64,000 nucleotides of DNA, from positions 1 to 64,000 of the forward strand of contig NZ_JAJNCY010000003.1 of NCBI RefSeq assembly GCF_021026335.1, given 5' to 3'. A model generated the notes under the pieces. That model worked only from the letters and a program-made list of their open reading frames with translations. It was not told the DNA's origin and ran no database searches. The position numbers were made by a program, and so were the translations under genes. Below, in pieces: positions 9,000 to 16,544 of the stretch; positions within the stretch are counted from its first letter, which is position 1, and each line of letters starts with the position of its first letter. The stretch is from Rhizobium sp. C1 (GTDB lineage Bacteria > Pseudomonadota > Alphaproteobacteria > Rhizobiales > Rhizobiaceae).

Positions 9000-9531
9000 G
9001 GTTTGCCCTCTTCTTTGAGAGCAATAAATCCCGCTGGCCCAAACTTTTCGCATCCGGAATCGATCGAATTTTATCGATCCGGCTTTCGACGTTTTCTATG
9101 GTTACGAAAGACTATCTTCGCATCCCGACGAAAGCGTCGGTGGGGGTATCCGGTTTGTCCGTTTGCGAAATCGATAAGAATTGAATCAATATTTAAAAGT
9201 TAGCGTTAATGAGATGAAAATACCCTTATGTGTCGTGGTTTGTTTCGATGTGCACCAATATTTCTCCAAGGCGTTCGGAGCTTTAGCTTCGGCGCCTGGC
9301 GTATTTTTTCATAAAGGAATGCCGGCCTGGATTTCGTCTGGCGCACAGAAGGAAAGCGTCTCGCCGGAAGCAGGCCTTTTGGAGTTTCCAGGCTTTCCCC
9401 TTGGGCGGAAGGTTTTTTGTCTCATGCGCGCGGGAGAGTGCCGTCCGTGCATTGAAAATTTGGGAGCTGGTTTAGGCGAGGGGCCCGATTGAGCGCCTCG
9501 CCGATCATGATCACGCCTTGTCGGCTGATGC
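9000..9531. other. Long intergenic region, lower GC
   Basis: About 530 bp without a convincing gene between the proteinase promoter and the end of the HypD-like gene. The first half is visibly AT-richer than the rest of the window. A 7 bp inverted repeat (GGCGAGG at 9475-9481 with CCTCGCC at 9496-9502) lies just past the 3' end of the HypD-like gene but has no U-tract on either strand. An open frame at 9181-9492 has a weak TTG start, rare-codon-rich beginning and no recognisable domain, so I do not call it. Confidence 0.4.
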
Positions 9532-10467
9532 TCAAGCGCCGTAGCGGTTGCGATACCAGGTCTTGAACAGATTGTACTGGTTCTCGATCTGCCGCTGCTG
9601 CGAGGCGCTCAGCTCGTCGGTCTCGTTGAAGTGGAGCTCGTATTCGCGCTCGCCGTTCAGCACCATGAGATATTTGTAGTGCAGAACGAGGTCTGCGCCT
9701 TCGTCGTAGGTGGAGAGCACCATCAGCGCCTCTTCCAGTTCTCGGGCTTCCGCACGTGCGGTGGCATCCCCGGCCGCTGCCTTTTCGCAGAGCTCGATCA
9801 GATGCAGCACTTCCTTCGGCAATGCGTTGCCGACGCCGGTGATGGCGCCGCCTGCGCCGCAGTTGACGAAGCCGTGATAGACGCCGGTGTCGACGCCGAC
9901 CATCAGCGTCAGGCTGTCATCGCCCGAGGTGATGTGCTCGGCTGCATAGGTCATGTCGGCCTTGCCGCCGAATTCCTTGAAGCCGACGAGGTTGGAATAC
10001 TGGGCGCGCAGTTCGAAGAAGAGATCGGCGCGGGTGGCGAAGCCGTAATAGGGGCTGTTGTAGATGACCGAGGGCAGTCCGTTCGCAGCCTCGAGAACGG
10101 CCGAGAAGTGATGCTTCTGCGCGCTGACCGAGGTGCCGCGCGACAGGACGCGGGGGATGACCATCAGGCCGACTGCGCCAACCGCCGCGGCATGCGCCGC
10201 ATGGGCCGCGGCCGTTTTGGTGTTGACTGCGCCCGTGCCGACGACCACCGGGATGCCGGCTTCGGCCAGTCGCTTCACGCCTTCCTGGCGCTCGGCATCC
10301 GTCAGCAGCGGCCAGTCGCCCATGGACCCGCAATAGACAACAGCAGACATGCCGAGGTCGATCAATTCGCGGCCCTTGCGTACCAGTGCGTCGAAGTTGG
10401 GCGTACGGTCGGGATTGCAGGGCGTCATCAGCGCGGGAATGCAGCCCTTGAATACGGATGCGGTCAT
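9532..10467 (-). CDS. DHDPS/NAL-family lyase, probable 1-pyrroline-4-hydroxy-2-carboxylate deaminase
   Basis: A 311-residue TIM-barrel enzyme. The Schiff-base lysine lies in LVGFKEFGG and the catalytic tyrosine in VIYNSPYYG. The CGSMGDWPLLT, MVIPRVLSRG and YNSPYYGFATRADLFF segments, as I recall them, are characteristic of rhizobial HypD, which turns 1-pyrroline-4-hydroxy-2-carboxylate into 2-oxoglutarate semialdehyde during trans-4-hydroxyproline breakdown, rather than of the lysine-pathway DapA. No other hyp gene (racemase, oxidase, transporter) is adjacent, which is unusual. The aldehyde dehydrogenase at 40454 looks like the AldB type and is not an obvious partner. A TTGTCGACAA box lies 88 bp upstream of the start. 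Confidence 0.75.
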   Translation of the reverse strand: MTASVFKGCIPALMTPCNPDRTPNFDALVRKGRELIDLGMSAVVYCGSMGDWPLLTDAERQEGVKRLAEAGIPVVVGTGAVNTKTAAAHAAHAAAVGAVGLMVIPRVLSRGTSVSAQKHHFSAVLEAANGLPSVIYNSPYYGFATRADLFFELRAQYSNLVGFKEFGGKADMTYAAEHITSGDDSLTLMVGVDTGVYHGFVNCGAGGAITGVGNALPKEVLHLIELCEKAAAGDATARAEARELEEALMVLSTYDEGADLVLHYKYLMVLNGEREYELHFNETDELSASQQRQIENQYNLFKTWYRNRYGA

Positions 10468-10554
10468 GTCGGCTCCATGTGATTGAGCGGGCCGATCGCT
10501 CTTCGGCCGCGCGTTCCTTGCGTGTGCTTATGTCTCTAGCAGGTCGGCAAGGAA

Positions 10555-10564
10555 TTGTCGACAA
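10555..10564. promoter_or_regulatory. Candidate FadR-type GntR operator upstream of the deaminase gene
   Basis: The perfect 10 bp palindrome TTGTCGACAA fits the TNGT..ACNA pattern of FadR-subfamily GntR regulators. It lies 88 bp upstream of the deaminase start. The same core occurs at 11415-11424, 77 bp upstream of the adjacent GntR gene, which is just such a regulator. Confidence 0.6.
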
Positions 10565-10636
10565 ATAAAATACAATAAGAGAAGGTCGAGTTTTTCATAT
10601 CGGCGAGTGCCGCGCATTCATGCGCATGGGCGCGGT

Positions 10637-11338
10637 TCAGATTTTGAGATCCGCCGTCTGGCGACCGTCGCTTGCGATATAGGACCGGATCTGACGCACG
10701 ATCTGATCGGCATGCGCGGACGCCAGCCGGTCGGCCGTTTCGGCATCGCGATTGATCACGGCCTGGATGATATCCTCATGCTCTCCGACATATTGCCGGG
10801 GCAGAACGTCGTTGAAGGAGGAATAATAGAGCCGCAGAATGCGGCGGCCTTCGTCGAGCAGACGGGTGAAGAGGTCGACATAGTATCGGTTCTTGCCGGC
10901 AGTTGCGATGGCGAGATGAAAGTCGCGATTGGTGGAGATCATCGCGAGAACGTCACGTTCGGCGACCGCCAGCGCGAAATCTTTCTGCAGCTCCCTGATT
11001 TTCCCAATATCATCGGGCGTGCGGTTCAGCGCGCCGAGCCGCGTGGTGACGCGATACATCAGTGTCAGCGCGTCGAAGAACTCAGAGAGCCCGAGAAAGT
11101 CGATATTGGAGACGATGGTTGCGCGGTTCGTCAGGGTCGTGATCAGCCCGTCGGCTGACAGGCGCACTAGCGCCTCCCGAATGGGTGTGCGTGACAGCGA
11201 GAAGCGGTCCGACAGTTGCTGTTCGTCGATCGGGCTACCCGGCGCGAGTTTCAATTCGATGATTTCGTTGCGAAGCGTTTCATAGACGGTCGATACGCCG
11301 TAGCCCCGCCGGTGTGTCACCTTGTCTGTCTCTTCCAC
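10637..11338 (-). CDS. GntR-family transcriptional regulator, FadR/FCD type
   Basis: A winged-helix N-terminal domain (STVYETLRNEIIELKLAPGSPIDEQ begins it; recognition region SLSRTPIREALVRL) is followed by an all-helical FCD ligand-binding domain with NRDFHLAIATAG and a metal-type HE in GEHEDIIQAV. I chose the GTG at 11338 (233 residues) because AGAGG lies 7 bp before it; the ATG at 11362 has no ribosome site. A much longer open frame upstream is not coding. It lies upstream of the HypD-like gene on the same strand, with the shared TTGTCGACA box before each, so it probably controls both. Confidence 0.88.
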   Translation of the reverse strand: MEETDKVTHRRGYGVSTVYETLRNEIIELKLAPGSPIDEQQLSDRFSLSRTPIREALVRLSADGLITTLTNRATIVSNIDFLGLSEFFDALTLMYRVTTRLGALNRTPDDIGKIRELQKDFALAVAERDVLAMISTNRDFHLAIATAGKNRYYVDLFTRLLDEGRRILRLYYSSFNDVLPRQYVGEHEDIIQAVINRDAETADRLASAHADQIVRQIRSYIASDGRQTADLKI

Positions 11339-11640
11339 GTCTTGGCCTCTGTTTTCCGGCATCTTCAAGGAGATGAGTAACGAAAACCGCTGCCAACCGC
11401 AAACAGTATATTGCTTGTCGACATGGGGCGACGATTGCGGCGTCTTATGATGCGGGCGCGCGCTGACGAGGGCTTTGGATAACGGCCTCGTTCGGCATCG
11501 TAATGCGGACTTCATCCAAGGTTTGGCTGGGCGGTCTGCGATGAACCGTGGCTGAATGAGGCCTTCAGCTTCCGTTCGAACGGGAGGATCTAAAAGGGAG
11601 ACGTTCAACCGCGGTCTTTACCGCCTCAGGAGATAACGTC
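11339..11640. other. Divergent promoter region, GntR regulator / curli genes
   Basis: About 300 bp with no gene. It contains the second TTGTCGACA box (11415-11424) for the minus-strand regulator and an AGGAGA Shine-Dalgarno immediately before the curlin gene at 11641. The curli promoter itself is not recognisable by eye. Confidence 0.5.
11415..11424. promoter_or_regulatory. Candidate autoregulatory GntR operator
   Basis: TTGTCGACAT matches the box before the deaminase gene at 9 of 10 positions. It sits 77 bp upstream of the GTG start of the GntR gene, which suggests autoregulation. Confidence 0.55.
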
Positions 11641-12078
11641 ATGTTCCGCACCTCTCTCATTGCAACCGCACTCGTTGCCCTCGTTGGCATGAATGTCGCA
11701 GCGCCGGCGATGGCCAACGATGTGCGCATCGAACAGTATGGCTGGGGCAACTCGGCCGGTGGCGCGCAGCAGGGCTATTGGAACCGGATCAGAACCTACC
11801 AGAACGGTGACTACAACCGGCTCGTCGGCCGCCAGTATGGTCGCCACAATCTGTCGGCCATCGGGCAGGAAGGCCATGACAACTATGGCGCTACCTATCA
11901 GAACGGCAATCGCAACACAGCCGGCATCGGCCAGTTCGGCTCCAATCACACGACCATCCTGACTCAGGACGGCAACGGCAACATTGCGGCCGGCGTACAG
12001 GTCGGACACGGCTGCGAAGCCAATGTCAGCCAGGGCGGCAACGGCAATGTCGCTGCCTTCGTCCAGGCCTGCCCCTGA
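11641..12078 (+). CDS. Curlin-repeat protein, CsgA/CsgB family
   Basis: Secreted amyloid subunit or nucleator. The 145-residue product has a signal peptide (cleavage after APAMA near residue 25). About five imperfect curlin repeats of roughly 20-24 residues follow, rich in Gln, Asn and Gly (for example IEQYGWGN, YQNGDYN, GQEGHDN, YQNGNRN, GQFGSN, TQDGNGN). Curlin repeats use spaced Q, G and N to form a beta-solenoid amyloid. Two Cys residues near the C-terminus (GHGCEAN and QACP) are unusual for a curlin. It is followed at 140 bp by csgH. The CsgG/E/F secretion genes are not in the window. Confidence 0.88.
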   Translation: MFRTSLIATALVALVGMNVAAPAMANDVRIEQYGWGNSAGGAQQGYWNRIRTYQNGDYNRLVGRQYGRHNLSAIGQEGHDNYGATYQNGNRNTAGIGQFGSNHTTILTQDGNGNIAAGVQVGHGCEANVSQGGNGNVAAFVQACP

Positions 12079-12103
12079 GCCAGCAAAGCTCGCGATGCCC
12101 CCG

Positions 12104-12138
12104 GGTGTTTCAGATCGTCTTTGACGTCCTGAAACACC
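12104..12138 (+). repeat. Inverted repeat between the curlin gene and csgH
   Basis: GGTGTTTCAG at 12104-12113 pairs perfectly with CTGAAACACC at 12129-12138 around a 15-base loop. No U-tract follows, so it is more likely an mRNA-stabilising or attenuating stem that sets a higher level of the major subunit than of CsgH. Confidence 0.6.
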
Positions 12139-12219
12139 TCCGCCTTCGGTTTCCGGTCCTGCCCGCATGGAAAGCCGCTTCAGGCTCTCCCGCGAAGACC
12201 TCAAGAAAGAGAGAGATCC

Positions 12220-12615
12220 ATGTCCCACTTCCTTCTGTCCAGACCTGCGCTGGCCGCCTTTGCCCTTATCCTTCTGCCGGTTGGCGCGGTTGCGACCGTG
12301 ACGTCGGCAAAGCCCTCGGACAGCACGCAGCTTTGCGAGATCAGCGCAACCACGTCCTCCGGCATGGTCAAGCTCGATGCACTCCTTCATGCTGACAAGG
12401 CGGTCGCCGGTTCCTACACATTCCAGGTCCGGAAGACCGGCGGCGGCGGAAGCTCCACGATCAATCAGGGCGGCGATTTCAATGCCGCGCCGGGTCAGAC
12501 GGCCACGCTGAGTTCGGTTTCGCTCGGCTCACAGGGCGCCGTCTACAAGGCGAAACTTGATGTCACGATCGGCGGCAAGAGCTTCAGCTGCATGAAGCAG
12601 ATCCCGGGCGACTGA
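12220..12615 (+). CDS. csgH: Curli assembly protein CsgH
   Basis: A 131-residue periplasmic protein. The signal peptide runs to about residue 29. The mature part begins with STQLCEISATTSSGMVKLDALLHA and ends KSFSCMKQIPGD, so it holds two Cys likely to form a disulfide across an Ig-like beta-sandwich. CsgH is the alphaproteobacterial chaperone that blocks premature CsgA fibrillation in the periplasm. A strong GAGAGA-type ribosome site precedes the ATG. It lies between the two curlin genes and is closed by a terminator at 12644-12670. Confidence 0.82.
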   Translation: MSHFLLSRPALAAFALILLPVGAVATVTSAKPSDSTQLCEISATTSSGMVKLDALLHADKAVAGSYTFQVRKTGGGGSSTINQGGDFNAAPGQTATLSSVSLGSQGAVYKAKLDVTIGGKSFSCMKQIPGD

Positions 12616-12643
12616 TCGCTCTTCCTTTCGTGCATCTCTCTGG

Positions 12644-12670
12644 AGAGCGTCCCCTCGGGGGCGCTCTTTT
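12644..12670 (+). terminator. Rho-independent terminator after csgH
   Basis: The stem AGAGCG(T)CCCC pairs with GGGG(G)CGCTCT and is followed by TTTT. It ends the first curli transcript, so the next curlin gene needs its own promoter. Confidence 0.8.
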
Positions 12671-12793
12671 GCGTTTTGCCGTCGCTCGGCGCGCACCAGC
12701 TGAACGATGTCTGAACGCGCAATTCCAACTGCGTTCAGCAGCAGCATGCGAAGGTACATCATCGCTGAACACAGCAGCCATATGGAGAGCAAA

Positions 12794-13198
12794 ATGAGCC
12801 TTAACACCCTGAAACTTATGACTGCCGCTCTTCTTGCCGGGAGCGTCGCCTTTTCCGCTCCGGCCTATGCAGGCGGTCGGATCTCGTTCAACATCGAGCC
12901 CGGCAATTCCCGCGACGCAGCGCTCTTCTCGACCGGCCTGCGGGTCTATTCGCTCTTCCGTGGCATCAAGGATGGCGACATCCGGCAGCAGGGCAATGGC
13001 AATGCGGCCGGTCTTGCCCAGGCAGGCCGTGGCAATCTCGGCTTCATCCAGCAGCAGGGCAACGGCCATTCCGCCACCTTGCGGCAGAACGGCAACAATA
13101 ACGCCTATGGCATTTTCCAGTATGGCCGCGGCACTCAGGACGATGTTGTCCAGGACGGAGATAACGGCAGCGGCGCGACCTTCAGCTACGGATGGTAA
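12794..13198 (+). CDS. Second curlin-repeat protein, CsgA/CsgB family
   Basis: A 134-residue secreted protein. The start at 12794 has GGAGAG 4-5 bp before it; the signal peptide ends at APAYA near residue 25. After a non-repeat segment (about 26-58) come four curlin-type repeats: IRQQGNGN, LAQAGRGN, IQQQGNGH, LRQNGNNN, then FQYGRGTQ and VQDGDNGS. The non-repeat N-terminal segment and irregular last repeat make it a candidate nucleator (CsgB role), with the 11641 product as the major subunit; the reverse is possible. Confidence 0.85.
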   Translation: MSLNTLKLMTAALLAGSVAFSAPAYAGGRISFNIEPGNSRDAALFSTGLRVYSLFRGIKDGDIRQQGNGNAAGLAQAGRGNLGFIQQQGNGHSATLRQNGNNNAYGIFQYGRGTQDDVVQDGDNGSGATFSYGW

Positions 13199-13256
13199 AG
13201 GTCAATTCGAGGTCAGGGGCAGGGGCGATCGGCGGGAAATCGCACCTTCGCTCCTC

Positions 13257-14120
13257 CTACTCGATGAAGTTGCTGAACAGGTCCTGTGAGACCGACACCC
13301 GGTCGATATGCGCTTTGGCGCGGTCGCCAAGGGCGGCGATGACGTCCTGAATGAGAATGTTCAGACCGAAATTGATACCCACAGGCATGCCGAGAAAGTA
13401 ATAAGACTCGCTGGGGAAGATGATGACCTTGTCGGTGATCTCGCCAGCCCATTCGCAGAACTCGTCGCAGAAGACGATGACCTCCGCCCCGCGTTCTTGT
13501 GCAGCCTTCGCCAGCCGCGGACCGTTTGCGCCATAGCGGAACGTGTCGATGATGATAAGGGCTTTCGAGGCCGCATCGCTTGAAAAGAATTCGCCATAGA
13601 CGCCGTCCGATCCGTCCAGCGCCACGACATTATTGCGTACATAGCGAAGTCGCATGGCAAGCCCCGCCGCCAGATAATGCATGGTCTGGAAACCGACGGC
13701 GAAGACGCCGTCCGCATTGGCGAGCGTCTGGACAACCTCTTTCCAGCGTGTGGTTTCGCGATGCTTGAGCGCATGGTTGATCCCCGCCAGCGCCACCTGC
13801 TGATCGCTGCGGAAGTCGCGCGTTGTGCGTGTCGTACTGAAATCGTCGAACCGGTTGCCGATCCGGCTGGCGCCGGGGCCGTAAAGATCGACCTTGATCT
13901 GTGTTTTGGCTTCGGATGAACTCTCATAGCCGAGCTTCTTGAAGAAGCGGCTCACCGTCATGGGGCTGACATTCAGCTTCTTGGCGATCTCGGCGCTCGA
14001 TTCGATGGCCACGGCTTCCGGGCGCGTCAGGATATAGTTGGCGAGGCGCTGCTCGAGTTTGGTGAGCGACTTTCCAGCCGACGCGATTGCCTGAGCGAGC
14101 TCTGTCATAACGTCGTGCAT
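13257..14120 (-). CDS. MurR/RpiR-family transcriptional regulator
   Basis: A 287-residue regulator with an N-terminal HTH_6 domain (KKLNVSPMTVSRFFKKLGY is the recognition region, about 48-66) and a C-terminal SIS sugar-phosphate-binding domain from about 125 (FAVGFQTMHYLAAGL, ALIIIDTFRYG). RpiR/MurR proteins typically sense phosphorylated amino sugars or cell-wall fragments. It is divergent from the vanX-dadA pair and is the obvious candidate to control it. A second possible start is the ATG at 14108. Confidence 0.9.
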   Translation of the reverse strand: MHDVMTELAQAIASAGKSLTKLEQRLANYILTRPEAVAIESSAEIAKKLNVSPMTVSRFFKKLGYESSSEAKTQIKVDLYGPGASRIGNRFDDFSTTRTTRDFRSDQQVALAGINHALKHRETTRWKEVVQTLANADGVFAVGFQTMHYLAAGLAMRLRYVRNNVVALDGSDGVYGEFFSSDAASKALIIIDTFRYGANGPRLAKAAQERGAEVIVFCDEFCEWAGEITDKVIIFPSESYYFLGMPVGINFGLNILIQDVIAALGDRAKAHIDRVSVSQDLFSNFIE

Positions 14121-14427
14121 CCTTAAAAATTGCTGGCGCCAAGGCAGGTGACAGGACCGGCCCCCACCGAGTCCAAGCCGATAGTAGCAATGTTATGATC
14201 CTGCTCACAAGACGATCTTGTTTTGGATGTAACATTTTGGCAGCCCGAGAGGTGCAAGACAGATCAATATGTTATTGCCTCTTGCGGCGCATCGGCGTGG
14301 GATGTCTGGGAGAAATATGGTATGAATCAATCTAATTTTATTGACTGATATAAAGATATCAATTTACAGATTGCCATGTAAACGATCCTCAGGTCGTACC
14401 AACAGCCGAAAAGGCAGGGGAACAGAT
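14121..14427. other. Divergent promoter region, RpiR regulator / D-Ala-D-Ala module
   Basis: About 300 bp with no gene; the half near 14428 is AT-rich. TCAAT (14327-14331) and ATTGA (14340-14344) form a short inverted repeat with an 8-base spacer that could be an RpiR site or part of the promoter; evidence is weak. Confidence 0.4.
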
Positions 14428-14556
14428 ATGAAGAATTTCAACATGACGCATCGCGCCATGCTTCTGAGCACGGGTTCCTTTCTTCTCGCAAACCAGATGA
14501 TCGGCGCGGCGCCTGCCCATGCCGAACACAGCATACGCTGCCATGTCTTCCGGTGA
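14428..14556 (+). pseudogene. Orphan signal-peptide reading frame, probable remnant of a peptide-binding protein
   Basis: A 42-residue frame: MKNFNMTHRAMLLSTGSF begins it and ANQMIGAAPAHA gives a convincing signal-peptide cleavage site, but only ten more residues (EHSIRCHVFR) follow before the stop. An AGGGG ribosome site precedes the ATG. The stop overlaps the GTG start option of vanX. In related genomes dipeptidase genes of this type commonly travel with a five-gene dipeptide ABC importer whose binding protein begins with such a leader. I infer that the importer was deleted, leaving the leader. It could instead be a small leader peptide that couples translation to vanX. Confidence 0.5.
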
Positions 14557-15149
14557 AGACCATGGCGAAGCCTGAAGTGAACATGATGCAACAAGCCGCA
14601 ATCCCATCCGCGCTCCGTGACGCTGCATCCGGCGTGCTTGTCGAAGTCAGTCATCCGAATATCGATGTCGATCTTCTCTATGCCACGGAGAACAATTTCA
14701 CCGGCCGGGTTCTCTACACGGACACCCGTGTCTGGCTGCACAGGGATGCGGCGGCGGCGCTTTATCGTGTAGCGGATCACGCGGCGTCCGCTGAGCTTCG
14801 TCTGCGGCTCCTCGACGCCTTCCGTCCCGCCGCCGTGCAGGACATGCTTTGGGCCGTTCGGCCCGATCCGGAATTCGTGGCCGACCCGAAGATCGGCTCG
14901 GACCACACGCGAGGCATCGCCGTCGATCTGACCTTGGTCGATCGCGAGGGCCGGGTTCTGGATATGGGCACCGACTTCGATGCGGCACTGCCGGAATCCC
15001 ATCACGGAGCTGTACGGATCGCGCAAGAAGCTCAGCGCAATCGTCTCTTGCTGGCGGGGCTGATGAGCGTTGCCGGCTTCGTCATAAACCCGTTCGAATG
15101 GTGGCATTATGCGCTACCGAATTCCGGAAGTTACCCGCTTCTTGACTGA
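14553..15149 (+). CDS. ddpX: D-alanyl-D-alanine dipeptidase, VanX/DdpX family
   Basis: Zinc dipeptidase of 198 residues that cleaves D-Ala-D-Ala. The zinc and catalytic motifs are present: SDHTRGIAVDL (the SxHxxGxAxD zinc motif) and EWWHYAL (the ExxH motif with catalytic Glu and third zinc ligand), plus LRLLDAFRP carrying the conserved Arg. There is no signal peptide, so it acts in the cytoplasm and needs imported substrate. Starts at 14553 (GTG), 14562 (ATG) and 14583 (ATG) are all possible; the conserved fold begins at about residue 28. It lies 82 bp before dadA, and the two products make a pathway: D-Ala-D-Ala to 2 D-Ala to pyruvate. Confidence 0.88.
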   Translation: MKTMAKPEVNMMQQAAIPSALRDAASGVLVEVSHPNIDVDLLYATENNFTGRVLYTDTRVWLHRDAAAALYRVADHAASAELRLRLLDAFRPAAVQDMLWAVRPDPEFVADPKIGSDHTRGIAVDLTLVDREGRVLDMGTDFDAALPESHHGAVRIAQEAQRNRLLLAGLMSVAGFVINPFEWWHYALPNSGSYPLLD

Positions 15150-15231
15150 TCATCGCCGTTCACCCCCGAACCGGGCCGCCAAAATCTTCTGACATTATGA
15201 AAGCGCATTTCCTTCCAGAGGGGATAACAAG

Positions 15232-16488
15232 ATGAAAGTGATCGTTCTCGGTGCCGGCATTGTCGGCGTGACTTCGGCTTATGAACTCGCCAAGGCTGGC
15301 CATGAGGTGACGGTTGTCGACCGTCAGCCCGGTCCGGCGCTGGAAACCAGCTATGCCAATGCCGGGGAGGTCTCCTTCGGCTATTGCTCGCCCTGGGCCG
15401 CACCCGGCATTCCGATGAAGGCGATGAAGTGGCTGTTCATGGAACACGCGCCGCTCATCCTGCGACCCAAGATCGACGCGGCAATGATCTCCTGGATGAT
15501 CAAGATGCTGTCCAACTGCACGTCGGGCCGTTATGCGATCAACAAGAGTCGGATGCTCCGGCTTGCCGATTACAGCCGCGTGTCACTCGCGGCGCTTCGC
15601 GCCGAGACCGGCATCGCCTATGACGAGCGGATGCAGGGCACGCTGCAGCTGTTCCGCACCGAGAAGCAGCTCGAGGCCTCCGCCAAAGACGTCAAGGCGC
15701 TTGCCGCTGATGGCGTCCCTTACGAAGTCCTTGATCCGGAAGGCTGTGTGCGTGCCGAGCCGGCGCTGAAACATGTGCGCGAAAAGATTGTCGGCGGCTT
15801 GCTGACGCCGAAGGACGAGACGGGCGATTGCTTCAAGTTTTCGAATGCGCTCGCCCTCAAGGCTGCCGGGATGGGTGTGACCTTCCGCTATGGCAGTATC
15901 GTGCGCAGCATCGACGTGGAGGGTGGCAAGGTGCGCGGCGTTGTCACGGCCCATGGCCGGCTCGAGGCCGATGCGGTCGTCGTGGCGCTCGGAAGCTTCT
16001 CGCCGCTTCTGGTCCGGCCGCATGGCATCAGCCTGCCGGTCTACCCGGTCAAGGGCTATTCGCTGACCATTCCGATCGTCGACCCCTCGCGCGCGCCGGA
16101 ATCGACCGTGATGGACGAGACCTACAAGATCGCGATCACCCGCCTTGGCGATCGCATCCGCGTCGGCGGCATGGCGGAAATCTCGGGCTATACGAATGAT
16201 CTCGGTGAGCCGCGCCGGCTGACGCTGGAACATTCCGTTACCGATCTCTTCCCCGGCGGCGATGTCTCCAAGGCCGCCTTCTGGTCGGGCCTGCGCCCGA
16301 TGACGCCGGACGGTACGCCGGTCATCGGGCCGACGAAGGTACAGGGTCTCTTCCTCAATACCGGCCACGGAACGCTCGGCTGGACGATGAGCTCCGGCTC
16401 CGCCCGCGTGATCGCCGACCTCGTCTCCGGCCGCAAGCCTGAGATCGACGCGACCGATCTTGCTATTGCGCGCTACGCTGTGCGTTGA
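15232..16488 (+). CDS. dadA: D-amino acid dehydrogenase
   Basis: FAD-dependent oxidoreductase of 418 residues. The N-terminal dinucleotide motif is [19 protein letters not shown]. The [22 protein letters not shown] segment is typical of DadA; most family members have a Pro where this one has a Phe in the EVSxGY position. The C-terminal [15 protein letters not shown] and [12 protein letters not shown] segments close the FAD site. It oxidises D-alanine and related D-amino acids to oxo acids, passing electrons to the respiratory chain. It lies downstream of vanX and is ended by a terminator at 16516-16544. Confidence 0.9.
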   Translation: MKVIVLGAGIVGVTSAYELAKAGHEVTVVDRQPGPALETSYANAGEVSFGYCSPWAAPGIPMKAMKWLFMEHAPLILRPKIDAAMISWMIKMLSNCTSGRYAINKSRMLRLADYSRVSLAALRAETGIAYDERMQGTLQLFRTEKQLEASAKDVKALAADGVPYEVLDPEGCVRAEPALKHVREKIVGGLLTPKDETGDCFKFSNALALKAAGMGVTFRYGSIVRSIDVEGGKVRGVVTAHGRLEADAVVVALGSFSPLLVRPHGISLPVYPVKGYSLTIPIVDPSRAPESTVMDETYKIAITRLGDRIRVGGMAEISGYTNDLGEPRRLTLEHSVTDLFPGGDVSKAAFWSGLRPMTPDGTPVIGPTKVQGLFLNTGHGTLGWTMSSGSARVIADLVSGRKPEIDATDLAIARYAVR

Positions 16489-16515
16489 GCGCAAGCGAGC
16501 TTATCCTTCTGCAAG

Positions 16516-16544
16516 CGCCGCCAGCTTCGCCCGGCGGCGTTTTT
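16516..16544 (+). terminator. Rho-independent terminator after dadA
   Basis: CGCCGCC (16516-16522) pairs with GGCGGCG (16533-16539) and is followed by TTTTT. It reads for the plus-strand dadA transcript; its last base coincides with the end of the convergent permease gene. Confidence 0.82.

Noticed and set aside
9181-9492. Possible 103-codon gene in the long intergenic region
   Set aside because: TTG start without good ribosome site, codon use unlike the neighbours, no domain.
9532-10467. Lysine-pathway dihydrodipicolinate synthase (dapA)
   Set aside because: It shares the fold and Schiff-base lysine, but the active-site surroundings and GntR context fit the HypD branch better.
14553-15149. 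Vancomycin-resistance vanX
   Set aside because: No vanH, vanA or vanS/R genes nearby and Gram-negative context; the dadA neighbour points to catabolism.
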